A model generated the notes under the pieces. The model saw only the letters and a list, made by a program, of their open reading frames with translations, made no database searches and was not told the origin of the DNA. Shown one piece after another: positions 1 to 11,041 of a stretch of DNA of 64,000 bases. Source of the stretch: Topomyia yanbarensis. Taxonomy: Eukaryota > Arthropoda > Insecta > Diptera > Culicidae. Both the position numbers and the translations under genes were made by a program. Every line of letters begins with the position of its first letter. Position 1 is the stretch's first letter. The stretch covers positions 95,490,113 to 95,554,112 of the forward strand of contig NC_080672.1 in assembly GCF_030247195.1 (NCBI RefSeq), written 5' to 3'.

Positions 1-2239
1 TATGGGGTGATGAGCCTATTTTCACCCTATAATGCAACGATCCGCATTAAAAATTGAATAACTTTTAATTGAAGTGATGTTGTCAATATCCTTTCACACA
101 ATAAAAAATCAGTAAACTATTTCGTACACCTCTATACATTACATTATTAACAAACACCATGCAATATTTAGTATAAATGACAATAAATTTTCTTTTCTGT
201 GTACCTATTCTGACTGCAAGAATTCAATTATCGCCACATTTGTGTTCATATTTTCACCACACATATAAATCAGATCAGCTGTTAGCAGAAGCGCTCCAAG
301 AATAGTGCTTATAGTAAATTACCTCACGGGGCTAACAACTGGTAATGACTAGTTTTACATCAAATATTGTATTGTCACTAGTTGAATTTTATTGCAAATA
401 AAAATAAATTGCCAGCTATCAGTAATCAACCGAATAATATGAAATAAATGATGATTTATACCTAAAATTTTATTAAAGTTCATATTATAGCTTATGTTAT
501 TGTTTGGCGACACTGCTGATTCATTGCTGTGTGCTGGATGCAGACATATTGTTTTGATTTTTGGTAGTGTATCTGTCAGAACCTGGTTATAATAGGTGAC
601 TCCGTATTTCTGAATCACCTATTATAATACTATGTCCAACCTAGCGATTGACGAGAGCTTTTATAGTGAATTAATTGTAGATGGATTCTACAGTTAAAAT
701 AAAGGTATGTTTCAGTGTATCGTTTAATATATTTGTGACGGTGTAGTGAGATATGAAGCAGTAATTGGCCACTAAATTCAAGAGTTTTGCAAAGCACTCT
801 TGCGTGCTGTTTCTGTGCGCTAAGAAAATGGGGCGAAGTTGCGGATATTTTGAGAAGGTAGTTTTATTTTAGTTAAAAGTTAGTGTTTACCAATAGTTTT
901 GAACAAATTTGTTATTAATTAGTGTAGAGACGAAGCTGGTCTAATCACAGCACTTCCGTTTGACCAATTCGATATTACCATTATCTTGTGTTCTTTATTC
1001 GAAGCCAAGAGGTTCGATATATGGTAAGAATAGGCTCTACTACTATAATAGGCACAACACCCTACCTGATATCCCTGGTGCGCATAAATAATAAAACTGG
1101 GGTCTTCAAGGGGTGTTATTCTAAATGGTCCTCATAATTCGCGAATGAACTTTGTCTGTTCGTATGTGGGCTGATTCAATCAATTCCTGTGATTGTATTA
1201 GTAACGAGTCAAGCCAATCGGAGTTCTGGCTGGTTTTTACTGGAATTCTGTCTGATTTATGCCGGAACCCTAGCTAGTTTCTACCGGACAGAAACATGCT
1301 GGAATTCGGGATTTTTTGATTGGGTAGATTGAATTGCACAATTAAAATTTTAAAAACCGATAGGATGCTATGTGCCGGATGGGATTCCAGATGCTGGGTT
1401 CTAAGTCAAGCTCATACCCCGAATCCGAAACAGATCACGAATCCTTACTGGTTTAGCCCGGATCAGCACCAGTCTCCTGATCTAACTCTTCCCCTTACTA
1501 AATCCGGACCTGACTCAAGCCCAGACTTGGGCTTTGGATCCAGAGAAGTGTCTTGATCTGGAACCTCGGTTCGGAATCGTAGACCGAAACTCGTACATGA
1601 CGAGAAGGACTGGTCATATTTTATGCAGTCGCTACTTTGTTTTTGGAGTCCGGATAGAAAATAGATTTCAACTCAACACGACATGAAATACTCCATCACT
1701 ATTTGGAGTCGATTTTTCGTCTGACTGTGCTTTAAAGCTGACCGAGTGTGAGCCGATTGGCAAATATGAAAACGTGTTATGTGGTGAAAAACGATATCCA
1801 TATTTCTCCACATTGTTCGCTTTGCGTGATGAGCAATACACTAACAAGCGAAATTCTACACACTTTTAGAAAATCCGAAGCGTTAAGGTGAAGCGATGTC
1901 AAAATCACAACAAAAGTTCGGTTATGTTCGGGTAACGTTCAGCATCTGTGTGCGGCTAGAACGTACTATACCGATAGGAGATGGCACGCACACAAGCGCA
2001 TTGTTCAGTAATCAGTTGACAGATTTTTGTACCACGTGTTTCATTTGTTTTGAAAAATAAAATAAAAAGGTACAAATTTTCCAAACGAATCAAAATTCCG
2101 TGAAGAAAATCTATTCATCTGCACGTGCGGACATGCTTACATACACTGATACAATTTCTAAGCAATCTGAGATAAGACATTTAAATTACAAACGATTTTG
2201 TCTTGTGCGGTAAAGCAATATTTTGATTTTGACGATGAA
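1..2239. other. AT-rich intergenic DNA, no gene seen
   Basis: No reading frame here has recognisable protein features. A short perfect hairpin lies at 587-599 and 615-627 (13-bp arms, 15-nt loop). The stretch 1200-1560 is slightly richer in GC and repeats CCGGA-type words, but I could not assign it to a family. It may include decayed 5' sequence of the downstream R1-like element. Confidence 0.6.
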
Positions 2240-2486
2240 ATAAAAAGAAGAAGCAAAAAAGACGGCAGCCATTTCAGCTGCCACCTTGTGACTCTATTCA
2301 GCATGTCCTTAATAAATAGGCATGAATCATCGCGATAATCGAGATAATTACATGGTATTAGTGTGCAGAATGGACAGGAAAGACTACTGCGAGTTGTTAG
2401 TCTTGCTAGAATATGGTGGAGCTTAGATTGGACAAGTCTAAGATTTCAGATCATAGCAATAGAAGCGCTCTAGTCCAACCGGAGGT

Positions 2487-3507
2487 TTGATGAAGTCACC
2501 ACCACCAGCAGCAACTGAAGTTATTCAGCAAGAGCAGGAGGAGGATAAGCAGCAGCAACAGCAGAAGCAAAAACAGCTAGAGCTAAGCGGGAAGAGTTGC
2601 ACTCCACAGAAGCCACTACTTTTGGCAGGGAAGTGCCTGGTGAAGGAGCAATTTTGTGGACGTGATAAACAATGTTCATAAGGACATCAAGGAGATGGTT
2701 CTCAGAATCCAAAAGACGCTAGTAGAGCATTGGCATGAGCTAAAGAATTATCTTCCTAACCCCTACGAAGCAGGGGAAGGAGAAGCTGATTGGAGTGGAT
2801 AACACAGCAGTTTCCGTGACTCCAATGAGGACTAGAACCTTGGATGGAAGACCAGGCGGGCCCAAGCGCGAGGACGCTGTCATTGCCGAAGAAAGGAATT
2901 TCACCCAACAGGAACAAAGATGGAGTACCGTTGTAGGTCGGAAGGAGAAATACGGAAAACAGCAAAACCGGAAGGAAGAGCGAAAAGGTGACCAGAAGAG
3001 GAAAGGAAAGCCTCCGGTTCGACAGAAGGCGCCAAAGGGAGAAACCGTGCTCGTCAAAGTCAATGATGTGACTGCGTTTGAAGCGCTGCTCAAGAAGGTC
3101 AGAGAGGACCTGGAGCTGACGGATTTGGGGAAAATACGTGGTGTGAATCAGACGTACCCAAAAAGAGATGCTATTCAAGTTGAAAGAGAATCCCTCAATC
3201 AACAGCTCAACCTTGCAGGAGACTATTACCAAATCAATGGATGAAAAAGCAGAAACCTTAAACCCGGATATGGCGATTGTGTCTGCAAGGGCCTAGATGA
3301 GATCACGACGGAAGACGAGCTAAGAGACATTTTGCAGGGGCTTGCAAAGGTTCAGATAGATCCAAGATGTGCTAGAAATGCAAGGAGATGGGCTATCTTG
3401 CGAGAGACTGCACGCAGAGGCCAAAGTGCATGCTTTGCACTCCAGTGGACGGAAACGACCACCATACGGGTGGCTTTAAATGCCCTGCCTACAAGAGGGC
3501 GACTGCA
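2487..3507 (+). pseudogene. R1-clade ORF1 (gag-like) remnant
   Basis: The ORF1 product is expected to bind element RNA and form ribonucleoprotein particles. A glutamine-rich N-terminal piece (2487-2681) is followed in another frame by a basic Lys/Arg/Gln-rich stretch (2795-3244) containing GETVLVKV, matching GETLLVKT in the second R1-like copy. Zinc-knuckle cysteines and histidines follow at about 3385-3490 (LARDC, KCMLC, a downstream His and Cys). At least two frame changes separate the parts, so no full product can be made. The zinc-knuckle frame runs into the start of ORF2 (CPAYKRATAMEV). Confidence 0.7.
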
Positions 3508-5718
3508 ATGGAGGTAACCAAGATTAATCTGAATCTCTGTGACATTGCACAGCAACTGTTGTGGCTGTCTAAGACAGAAACTATATATGACGTCTCTTTG
3601 AATGCAGAGCCGTATCAAGTCCCTCCTGATAACGGAAACTGGGTGGCGAATAGATCAGGAACAGCTGTGATACAAGTTATGGGCACATTCCCCATTCAAT
3701 AAGTGGTAGAACGCTTCATGATCGCCAAAATCAACGGCGCCTTCGTGTGCAATTGTTACTGCAGGAGCCTAGACATTGGACAGTTGAAGTATATCATCGA
3801 CGGCACATTCTGTAGTCCTTCATTGACGGTGAACATGGATTGTAGAGTATGCGAAACGTATACGCATGGCGACCACCAGGCGATTTACTACCGAATCGGT
3901 GAACGGAATCCTACTGCAGAACGGAGAAGGATGACCGGCGAGCGAAAGTGGAAGATAGAAACCATCAACACAGACATCTTCGTTGAGGCACTTAAGCCGA
4001 ACGCCAGGACCGAGAACGTGGATGTGGATGATCTATCAAGAAGGATTGTGACGGCTCGTGATGCCACAATGTCGCGAAAACTGGAACCATGCAACAGACG
4101 GCGTCCAGTGGACTGGTGTAACGAGACACCCAGTACACTACGCGCTACTTGTCTTAGAACCAGAAGGCGGGCTCAAAGAGCAATATCGGAGCCAGATAGA
4201 GAAGAACGCAAGGGCCGCTTTAAAATTGGAGATCATGCTTAGCAAGTCAGATTGCCACAAGGAGCTGTGCCGAGAAGTAGACGCCAATCCCTGGGGCGAC
4301 GCTTACCGAGTCGTGATAGCGAAAATGAAGGGCTCGTCGACACCAGACGGAATGTGCCCTGGTAAACTGAAGATAAGATGGTTGAGGATCTCTTCTCGAA
4401 ACACGATTCAACTACCTGGTCCGTATGGAATACTGAACGTGTTGCTGAAAATCGCAACCCTGCCATATCCGGACATGTTCAGGATGTGTTTGGCAACTTC
4501 TCCGAAATGTGGAATGTACAGAAGCTGGTGTTGCTGCCCAAGCCAAGGTAGCCACCGGGCGATTCGGCCTCGTATAAGCCCATATGTCTGCTGGATGCAC
4601 TCGGAAAACTCCTAGAAAGAATCATCCTTAACAGGTTCACGAAATGCACGGAGGAAAAGTGCGGACTGTCCAAGCCGCAGTTCGGATTTCGCAGGGGAGT
4701 ATCGACGGTAGAGGCAATTCGGATAGTGCTCGACAGTGCTGAGAAGGCATATAAACAGAAGCGAAGAGAAGAACAATACTTCGCTGTGGTTACGAGATGG
4801 GAATGTACGATGGAGTTTTAACAATGCGGCTATCCAGGAAAGTGGAAATCGTGGGTTTCGCGGACAACGTGGTCAAGCTGAAAATAGCACACTACAAGAC
4901 GGAGGTGTTGTTCGTCAACAGTTACAAAGCGGTTCAGCGGACGCAGATCGACTTCAGAGGGCAAGTGATTGCATCGAAGGATACAATACGCAATAGCAAG
5001 AATCATGCCAAACGTCGGCGGTCCGAGAAGCAGCTCGAAACGTCTACTATCTACTATTTCGTTATCGATACTGCGATATGGAGTTCCTGTCTGGGGTGCA
5101 GCGTTGAAAACAAAATGGAACCACGAAAAACTGAACAAGGCATTCCGGCTGATGGCCGTACGAGTTACGAATGCGTACAAAACAATACCGTCGGAGGCAA
5201 TATGCGTTATCGCCCCATGTACATCACCCTGGCGAAGAATATCGAGTGCTACCATCGGAGAAACAACAGAAACGTGAGGAAGATGGTGAGAATCGATTCG
5301 AAGGCGCGGTGGCAGCAGGGATGAGACAGTGCAGAAAAAGGAAGGTGGACCTACTGGCTCATACCACACCTGTCGACGGAGCGGTGAAGTTCCACTTGAC
5401 ACAGCTTCTGCCGGGCAGCGGCTGCTACAGGAAGAATCTTCATCGTTTCGAAAAGACACCAGAGCACGTCTTTTAATGTCGGGTAGCGGCTGCTACAGGA
5501 AGATCGTTGCGGGCATGCAACGTCACCGTTGTGCCCGTAGTGTGAGAACGTCGAGAAGACACCGAAGCAGGTCTTTGAATGTCTGAGGTTCAAGGCGACT
5601 CGCAGAGAGATGCTTGCAACGGGAGGGCCGGACATCAACCCGGATAATGTCGTCTACAGAATGACAAGCGAGGTAAATACAAGGCACGCAGTCAACAGAC
5701 TGGTGCGCAGATCATGAC
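3508..5718 (+). pseudogene. R1-clade ORF2 (endonuclease-reverse transcriptase) remnant
   Basis: The family protein nicks the target with an APE-like endonuclease and reverse-transcribes element RNA at the nick. The start is the Met of MEVTKINLNLC, the usual R1-type opening. Endonuclease pieces run to about 3900. Reverse transcriptase pieces include NPWGDAYRVVIAKMKG (4280-4335) and CLLDALGKLLERIILNRF followed by QFGFRRGVSTVEAI (4587-4797). The metal-binding motif reads GFADN (about 4853-4867) where FADD is expected. The palm segment between YFAVVT and that motif is deleted, and a second deletion follows it. C-terminal blocks SILRYGVPVWGAAL and VKFHLTQLLPGSGCY are present in other frames. The copy is dead. 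Confidence 0.8.
5412..5580 (+). repeat. Internal tandem duplication in the R1-like ORF2 C-terminus
   Basis: The block starting GGCAGCGGCTGCTACAGGAA at about 5414 recurs at about 5482 with one difference, and the downstream words (AAGACACC, then GTCTTT and AATGTC) recur too. The first unit is 68 bp. The second is longer because of an extra segment in its middle. The paired minus-strand element shows no such duplication at the equivalent place. Confidence 0.65.
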
Positions 5719-5754
5719 TGCCTCACAGCGGAAATGGCGTGATGAATAGCGAGT

Positions 5755-6225
5755 GACGGTTTCGGGAGAGCAATCACCGCCGGGAAACTCTCCACCAGAG
5801 TAGACTTGATTCACCGCCAGGGATTAGACCGAGTAGACCGCGATAAAGCACCGGGTATGGGTCGCCAGCGAACCGAACGCCACGCTCCACCCCGAATCGC
5901 CTGACCAACCACCGCACCCTACCGGTTGACCCTAAAACCAAGAAGAATCGGATCAGGAGAACTTCTTTCGTCGGGGAACTCTACGTCGACGCAAGCTAGA
6001 TTAACCGCCGGGGACTACACTGAGTATACCGCGACGGGACATCACCAGTCGCTGAACCGGATGCCCTGCTCCACTGGAATCGCTGAACTGACATCGGCAC
6101 CTGGTTGATTGGCTCGGTTTCGGGAGAATCTCTCTCGCCGTGGAACTCTCCGTCGGAGTAGGCTAGATACATCGTCGGGGACTAGACCGAGTAGTTCGCG
6201 AAAGAGTCGGGAGCTCAACGAGTAA
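5755..6225 (+). repeat. Three diverged tandem units in the R1-like 3' UTR
   Basis: Each unit contains, in order, TCGGGAGAA-like, GGAACTCT, a GTAGACTTGAT-like word, CGCCGGGGACTA-like and ACCGAGTA. Units start near 5760, 5948 and 6118, giving periods of about 190 and 170 bp. The units differ at many positions, so the array is old. The region is GC-richer than the flanks and has no coding potential. Confidence 0.75.
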
Positions 6226-6608
6226 GTGGTATTGAATGACACGAAAAGAGAATTGCGGTGCTGAATGGCACAAGGGAGCCGAAGGGCTCGGTTAATGAGA
6301 CAATCCGAAGTTTGACGCTCAGATTGTCTTCGTAGAGGAAGAGCACTAAGTCTCGACCCACAGTTAACTTTCCGACTGTTATACAGAAACTGCCAGCCTG
6401 TGTGGATAGTCGGTATCTGGTGGCGTGTCGAGGAGTGGTGCTGTAACCCTACTGAAGGAACTAACTACTAAGTAGTTGGATTGGAGTGGGTGTTACGCGC
6501 ATAAAAACCCCCTCTCCGAAGTAATGCTGTAAGGTAGTATTGGGGAGGAATCAGGTTCAGAACAAGAGTAGTGGTTTTTAGCGGGTCGGGTATTGGCAGC
6601 CGAAACCC
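6226..6608 (+). other. R1-like 3' UTR, distal part
   Basis: A unique GC-rich stretch follows the tandem units, with no reading frame. It contains an inverted pair, GACAATCCGAAG-like at about 6299 and AGATTGTCTTCG-like at about 6322. The end is set by the abrupt switch to the family H sequence at about 6609. No clear poly(A) or target duplication was seen. Confidence 0.55.
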
Positions 6609-6815
6609 TTAGCTTGTGACATTGAGGTTTTGTACATTTTTTCCTGCTTGCTCAGGGCTTTTTTGAAAGCTTTTTTTCAGCCATCTGAAAAAAACACACA
6701 CACATACGTTTTCCCACATTGTCGAACTGAAACGATTGGCATATGAGACTCGGCTCTCCGGGCATCGGAAAAAGTTTTTAAAGTTTGAGCGAATCCTATA
6801 CATTTTGTAAGAAAA
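6609..6815 (-). repeat. Family H, subfamily 2, 5' fragment
   Basis: Read on the minus strand, this carries the subfamily 2 start: a TTTCTTAC-like word, ATGTATAGGATTCGCTCAAA, CTTTTTCCGA, a mutated GCCCGGAGAGCCGAG core, and a short TG run (6696-6710 on the plus strand as ACACACAC). Only the first 200 bp are present. It abuts the 3' end of the R1-like element. Confidence 0.75.
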
Positions 6816-8770
6816 ATAAAACGGTTAACTGATGCAGCATGAACAACCGAGAAAATTAATGCTGGCGGCATCTGTTCAATTTCAGATAGGAATGTAATCA
6901 AGTGAATTCTTTCGGAACTAAATGAAGCAACCACAATATGATTGCTCATGCGAGCAATCAGCATATATCCATCCTAACATGAAATCATTATCCCATGTCC
7001 AGGGACCCATATTTGACCGTCGTCACACACCCACACGCAACAATTCAAATTCAAACAACTGCTCATCGAGAAGAGTCCTGTCCGCACGTCTCGACACAGG
7101 ATTATTCTGTCTCAAGGCATCCATAGTAGCATGTATAGGGACTTTCGAAGCTGTCGTCAATTTCAGCACCGAAAACTGTAGCAAATAGAACGAAACTGTC
7201 CACTCATTCCATAAGGGGATTCGGATCTTGTTTGCCCCCTCGTTTAGCAACTCAATTGGCAAACCGAAATACAACATACCAGAGATAACATGGTTTCGGA
7301 ATGTCACTGGCCAGGGTTATATTCGGAAACAACGAAAAACCCACGAGGGTCAGGGTTGGTGTTTATAAGAATGGTGTTTTTTTTTGTGACAGGAAGGTGG
7401 AAATACGACTGATGGTACATGCCACTAGTTGTTTATTTGAGGACTGTGATGGAGTTCAAGGGAAACGAAATTGCTAATATGGGATTGGGGGTAGAGTAGT
7501 GTTCATTTTGCGGTTTGGCAGTTTGACGTTTTGTTTGCAGGACGCATGAAGTGCTCCGTTATTGTTTCTTACCCTTTTATCTATTAGGCGGTTTTCAATA
7601 CATATTTACACGATGTCCAGAAAATATAATCTTTTTTATCGGAGTCATGATTTTGTTTCTTCAGCAATGCCGAACGAATTTGACCTGAGCAACTTAAACA
7701 TTTAAATGTGGTTTCAAGCATTTTCACAACATTCCAGAATGTGTTTTGTTGTGATAGGTAAACCTGCCCATTTTTTGTAAATTATTAAACCAGACTATAT
7801 TCAACAATATGCATATCTTTAAACCTCAAAGTTGGAAGATGTTTTTTATTCCTTAAGTTTTAATTGATTGGCACCGAAGCCTTTTTGGTGATAGTAAGCC
7901 AGATTATCAAACACAATACATTAGTGTAGATATTATCGAAACTAATAAGCAATATACTCAGATAATAGCAACTTCACTAGTTTTAAATGAATTCCTTGAC
8001 TAATATCTCGTTCAAGTGACCGAACGTTTCAGTGCGCCATCAATCAATTCCGATCTTCGTTCGAAAACCATCAATCCCCTGCCGATGATGATACAGCAGA
8101 CTGCCATACCGCGAATTCCGTAGCTATCAAAAAGCAACAAATCTGTCCCAGTTAGTCAGTCAGCCAGGAAGTCCATAAATCACGTCCGGATGAAGCTGCT
8201 TTGATTAGTCTCTGAGCTATAAATTTAACTGCGCTTTTTACAACGGTCCAATGCTAAACGAATCGATAATCTTGCACTGAACGGCTGTGGTGCAAATGGA
8301 GACACTCAGCCGCCTGCCCAACCGACGACGACGACGACGACAGCACGTTGCTCAAAATTGTTAAAATCCCAAGAATTCGTTTGTATACATGCGACTTAGC
8401 ACGGACTCATACACAGAGGCCGGCATAAGAGACAAAAATTTCAAACACGATAAACTCGACATGAGTTCTAATTTTAATTAACTTCCACAGCAGCTTCCAA
8501 CTCAGCTGCAGCTCAACGACAGCCTCATTATCTAGTAGGCCTGCAGCCAGCACTGCGGGATTCCAACGGCGGCGGCGACCATGGACCCACAACAATGCCA
8601 ACTGTTTTTGGTCATCATTTCACAGTACCAAATGGTTGACGACACGCGACCGAAACGCCATCCCACGCAATGTGCGTCGCGAGTCCGTGGTGCAGGAGGG
8701 GAAAATATTTTCAAATTGAATTCAGCCGCCCCGGTGCGTGTCACTGTTTGACTGACTGCACTGTACTGCG
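6816..8770. other. Intergenic DNA, no gene recognised
   Basis: No frame with recognisable domains was found. A (CGA)n run sits at about 8322-8345 in a slightly GC-richer stretch (8250-8700). I see no inverted-repeat element ends here. Confidence 0.5.
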
Positions 8771-8775
8771 GCTTT

Positions 8776-9975
8776 TTGCCTTTCTCATATAAAGAAAGGC
8801 TATGCAATCACTGTAAAAATCGACTTTTTAACCGAGGCCCGGAGGGCCGTGTATCATACACCATTCGATTCAGTTCGTCGAGATCGGCAAATGTCTGTGT
8901 GTGTATGTATGTGTGTGTATGTGTGTGTGTATGTGTGTGTGTGTCATTTAAACTCACACAATTTTCTCAGAGATGGCTGAACCGATTTTCGCAAACTTAG
9001 TTTCATCTGAAAGGTATAACGCTCCCATAAGCTGCTATTGAATTTTTAGTTGATCCGACTTCCTGTTCCGGAGTTACGGGTTGAAGAGTGCGGTCACACA
9101 GCAAATTCCCATATAAACTGGTACCACCATAATGTTCAAATGATGTAAAACATATTAAAATTGATGTAACATTACTTTAGTTTGCGGGTCTGGATCACTA
9201 ATGATCAATCAAAGCAGCTTTGACCACATTGGCCACCTATGACGGTTCATGACGCCCTCGGGGAACCCGCCAAGTTCCTAAGCTAATATCACACCCATTC
9301 CACAACGAATTCTCTACCGATTTTTACGAACTTAATTTCAAATGAAAGATACAGCAATGCCATTGACTGCTGCTGAATTTCATTCGGTTCTGACTCTTGC
9401 TTCCGGAGTTACAGGGGTGTTAGTAAGGATACACTGGAATTTCCCATATAAATCGGTACAATCGTAATACCTCAGAGGCTAAAAACTATTGAAATGGTCA
9501 CCAAATTACTTCTAATCGTAGATCTAGATAACTGATTGCCAATCAAACATTCTTTGAATATATTGTCCACTATCGACGATTCCGGAAGTCCGGAATTCCG
9601 GGCATATTCCACAATTAAAGTCACATCGGTTCATCGGTGATGACTGAACCGATTTTCTCAAACCAAGTCTCAAATGGAAGGCAAAATATGCAGTTGAGTA
9701 TTGCGTAGCCGCCCCTTCTCCCCCCCCCCTCCCTCCACGCCTTGCCCTTACACCTGCCTCCTTCATCACTCCCCTCTTCTTGGATCACCCTCACGCCCAG
9801 ATTTCCTTCATCCACCCCGTATACCGAAATAAGATGAAGGATTTCTGACGCATCCTCCACACCCACTCTACTAAACCCCCATTCCCTACACGTTCAAACG
9901 CATTCCACCAACCTTTGCAAATTATAATCACATGAAGATAACATTGAACTCATGCTTATTAAGCTAGTTAAATAT
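8776..9975 (+). mobile_element. Family H, subfamily 1, copy A (Helentron/HINE-like), 3' end missing
   Basis: It starts TTGCCTTTCTC, then AAGAAAGG, then GAGGCCCGGAGGGCCGTGT, then a TG microsatellite (about 8893-8943). Two and a bit diverged modules of about 335 bp follow (from about 8959, 9301 and 9633), each opening with a TGGCTGAACCGATTTT-like word and including TCAAATGAAAGGT and TCCGGAGTTACGGG. The third module breaks off into a C-rich tract (9716-9860), and no AGGTGGATTAAA end is seen before copy B. There is no coding potential; the Arg/Gly-rich frames over the C-rich tract are composition artefacts. Repeat identity is clear, but the class is inferred. Confidence 0.75.
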
Positions 9976-9980
9976 TATTC

Positions 9981-10970
9981 TTTTGCCTTTCTTATATAGA
10001 AAGGTTATGCAATTGCTCCAAAAACCGACTTTCTAACCGAGGCCCGGAGGGCCGAGTCTCATATAACATTCGACTCAGTTCGCCGAGATCGCAAAATATC
10101 TGTGTGTATGTATGTGTGTATGTGTATGTGTGTATGTATGTGTGTGTATGTGCGGATTTGTTAACAAAATGTCCACATCGGTTACTCGGAGATGGCTGAA
10201 CCGATTTTTACAAACTAAGATTCAAATGAAATGTAATATTCCCATAGGTTGCTATTGAATTTCATTTTCAACCGACATCTTGTTCCGAATTACGAGTTGA
10301 AGAGTATGGTTACAAAACAAAATTTGTTGATTTTTCCAAATCAGTTTCTCGGAATTTTCTGAACCGATTTTGACAAACTTAATTTTAAATGAAAGGTCCA
10401 TCAGCTGCTGTTGAATTTTGTGTGGATCCGAGTTCTGGTTCCTGAATTATAGGGTGATACGTACGATCACGCAGCAAATCCCGATTCTAACGAATTTTGC
10501 GATGAATGTAAAAAGGTGAATTTTTTTCCAAAATGTAAACACAACTGTTGAATTTGTAGATCTAGGTCCCCAACAGTCATTCAAAGTCTCTTTGGCCACA
10601 CTAGCCACCATCGACGGATCCGGAAGCATCCAAAGTCAGAATAACGGTTATATTGGTTTCTCGAAAATGGCTAGATTTGCTCAACTTAGTCTCAAATGAA
10701 AGGTGTTGCGTCCCCAGAAACTGATATTAAATTCCATCTCCATCCGACTTCCAGCACCGGAGTTACGGGTTGTGGAGGTCGATCACATAGAAAACTCCGA
10801 TTCAAACCGATACCGCGATGAATGCAAAAAGGTGCTCTTATATATACTTACCAAGTGTAATAAGAATGAAAGACATTTCCATAAAGTTATATTGTACGAA
10901 CCAGCTATTAAATCATAGTTTGGAGAAATGAGAAAGGCACAATTGCACCTCTAGGTGGATTAAAACAGGT
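9981..10970 (+). mobile_element. Family H, subfamily 1, copy B (Helentron/HINE-like)
   Basis: The 5' end carries GCCTTTCTTAT followed by AGAAAGG. The 3' end carries ATGAGAAAGGCACAA (about 10928-10943), then GCACCTCTAGGTGGATTAAA. The two ends are inverted complements with one mismatch over 11 bp. Between them are the GAGGCCCGGAGGGCCGAGT core, a TG/TATG microsatellite (10101-10153) and modules starting near 10178, 10343 and 10656. The CACC-CTA-GGTG word near the 3' terminus can form a small hairpin. No open reading frame belongs to it. Confidence 0.8.
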
Positions 10971-11041
10971 TTTTCCATTTACATTGCCCTTCACATCAGG
11001 CTGATTTCGGAGGAAATTTCAGATCTTCGCGCATCGCATCG

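Larger units (their letters stand above)
2240..6608 (+). mobile_element. R1-clade non-LTR retrotransposon, decayed copy 1
   Basis: Remnants occur in the order expected of an R1-clade element: basic gag-like ORF1 with zinc knuckles, endonuclease, reverse transcriptase, C-terminal region and a long GC-rich 3' UTR. All pieces are on the plus strand but in changing frames, with many stops. The 3' edge is placed where the GC-rich UTR meets a family H fragment at about 6609. The 5' edge is uncertain; 2240 is where a purine-rich leader begins. I saw no 28S rDNA flank and no telomeric TTAGG array, so a site-specific R1 or TRAS/SART insertion is not supported. A related minus-strand copy lies at 56916-61262. 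Confidence 0.8.

Noticed and set aside
2240..6608. Site-specific R1 insertion in 28S rDNA, or a TRAS/SART telomeric element
   Set aside because: Flanks show neither rRNA gene sequence nor TTAGG repeats. Only clade-level similarity is supported.
9524..9866. Arg/Gly-rich minus-strand frames
   Set aside because: They overlie a C-rich tract inside a family H copy; composition alone explains the missing stops.
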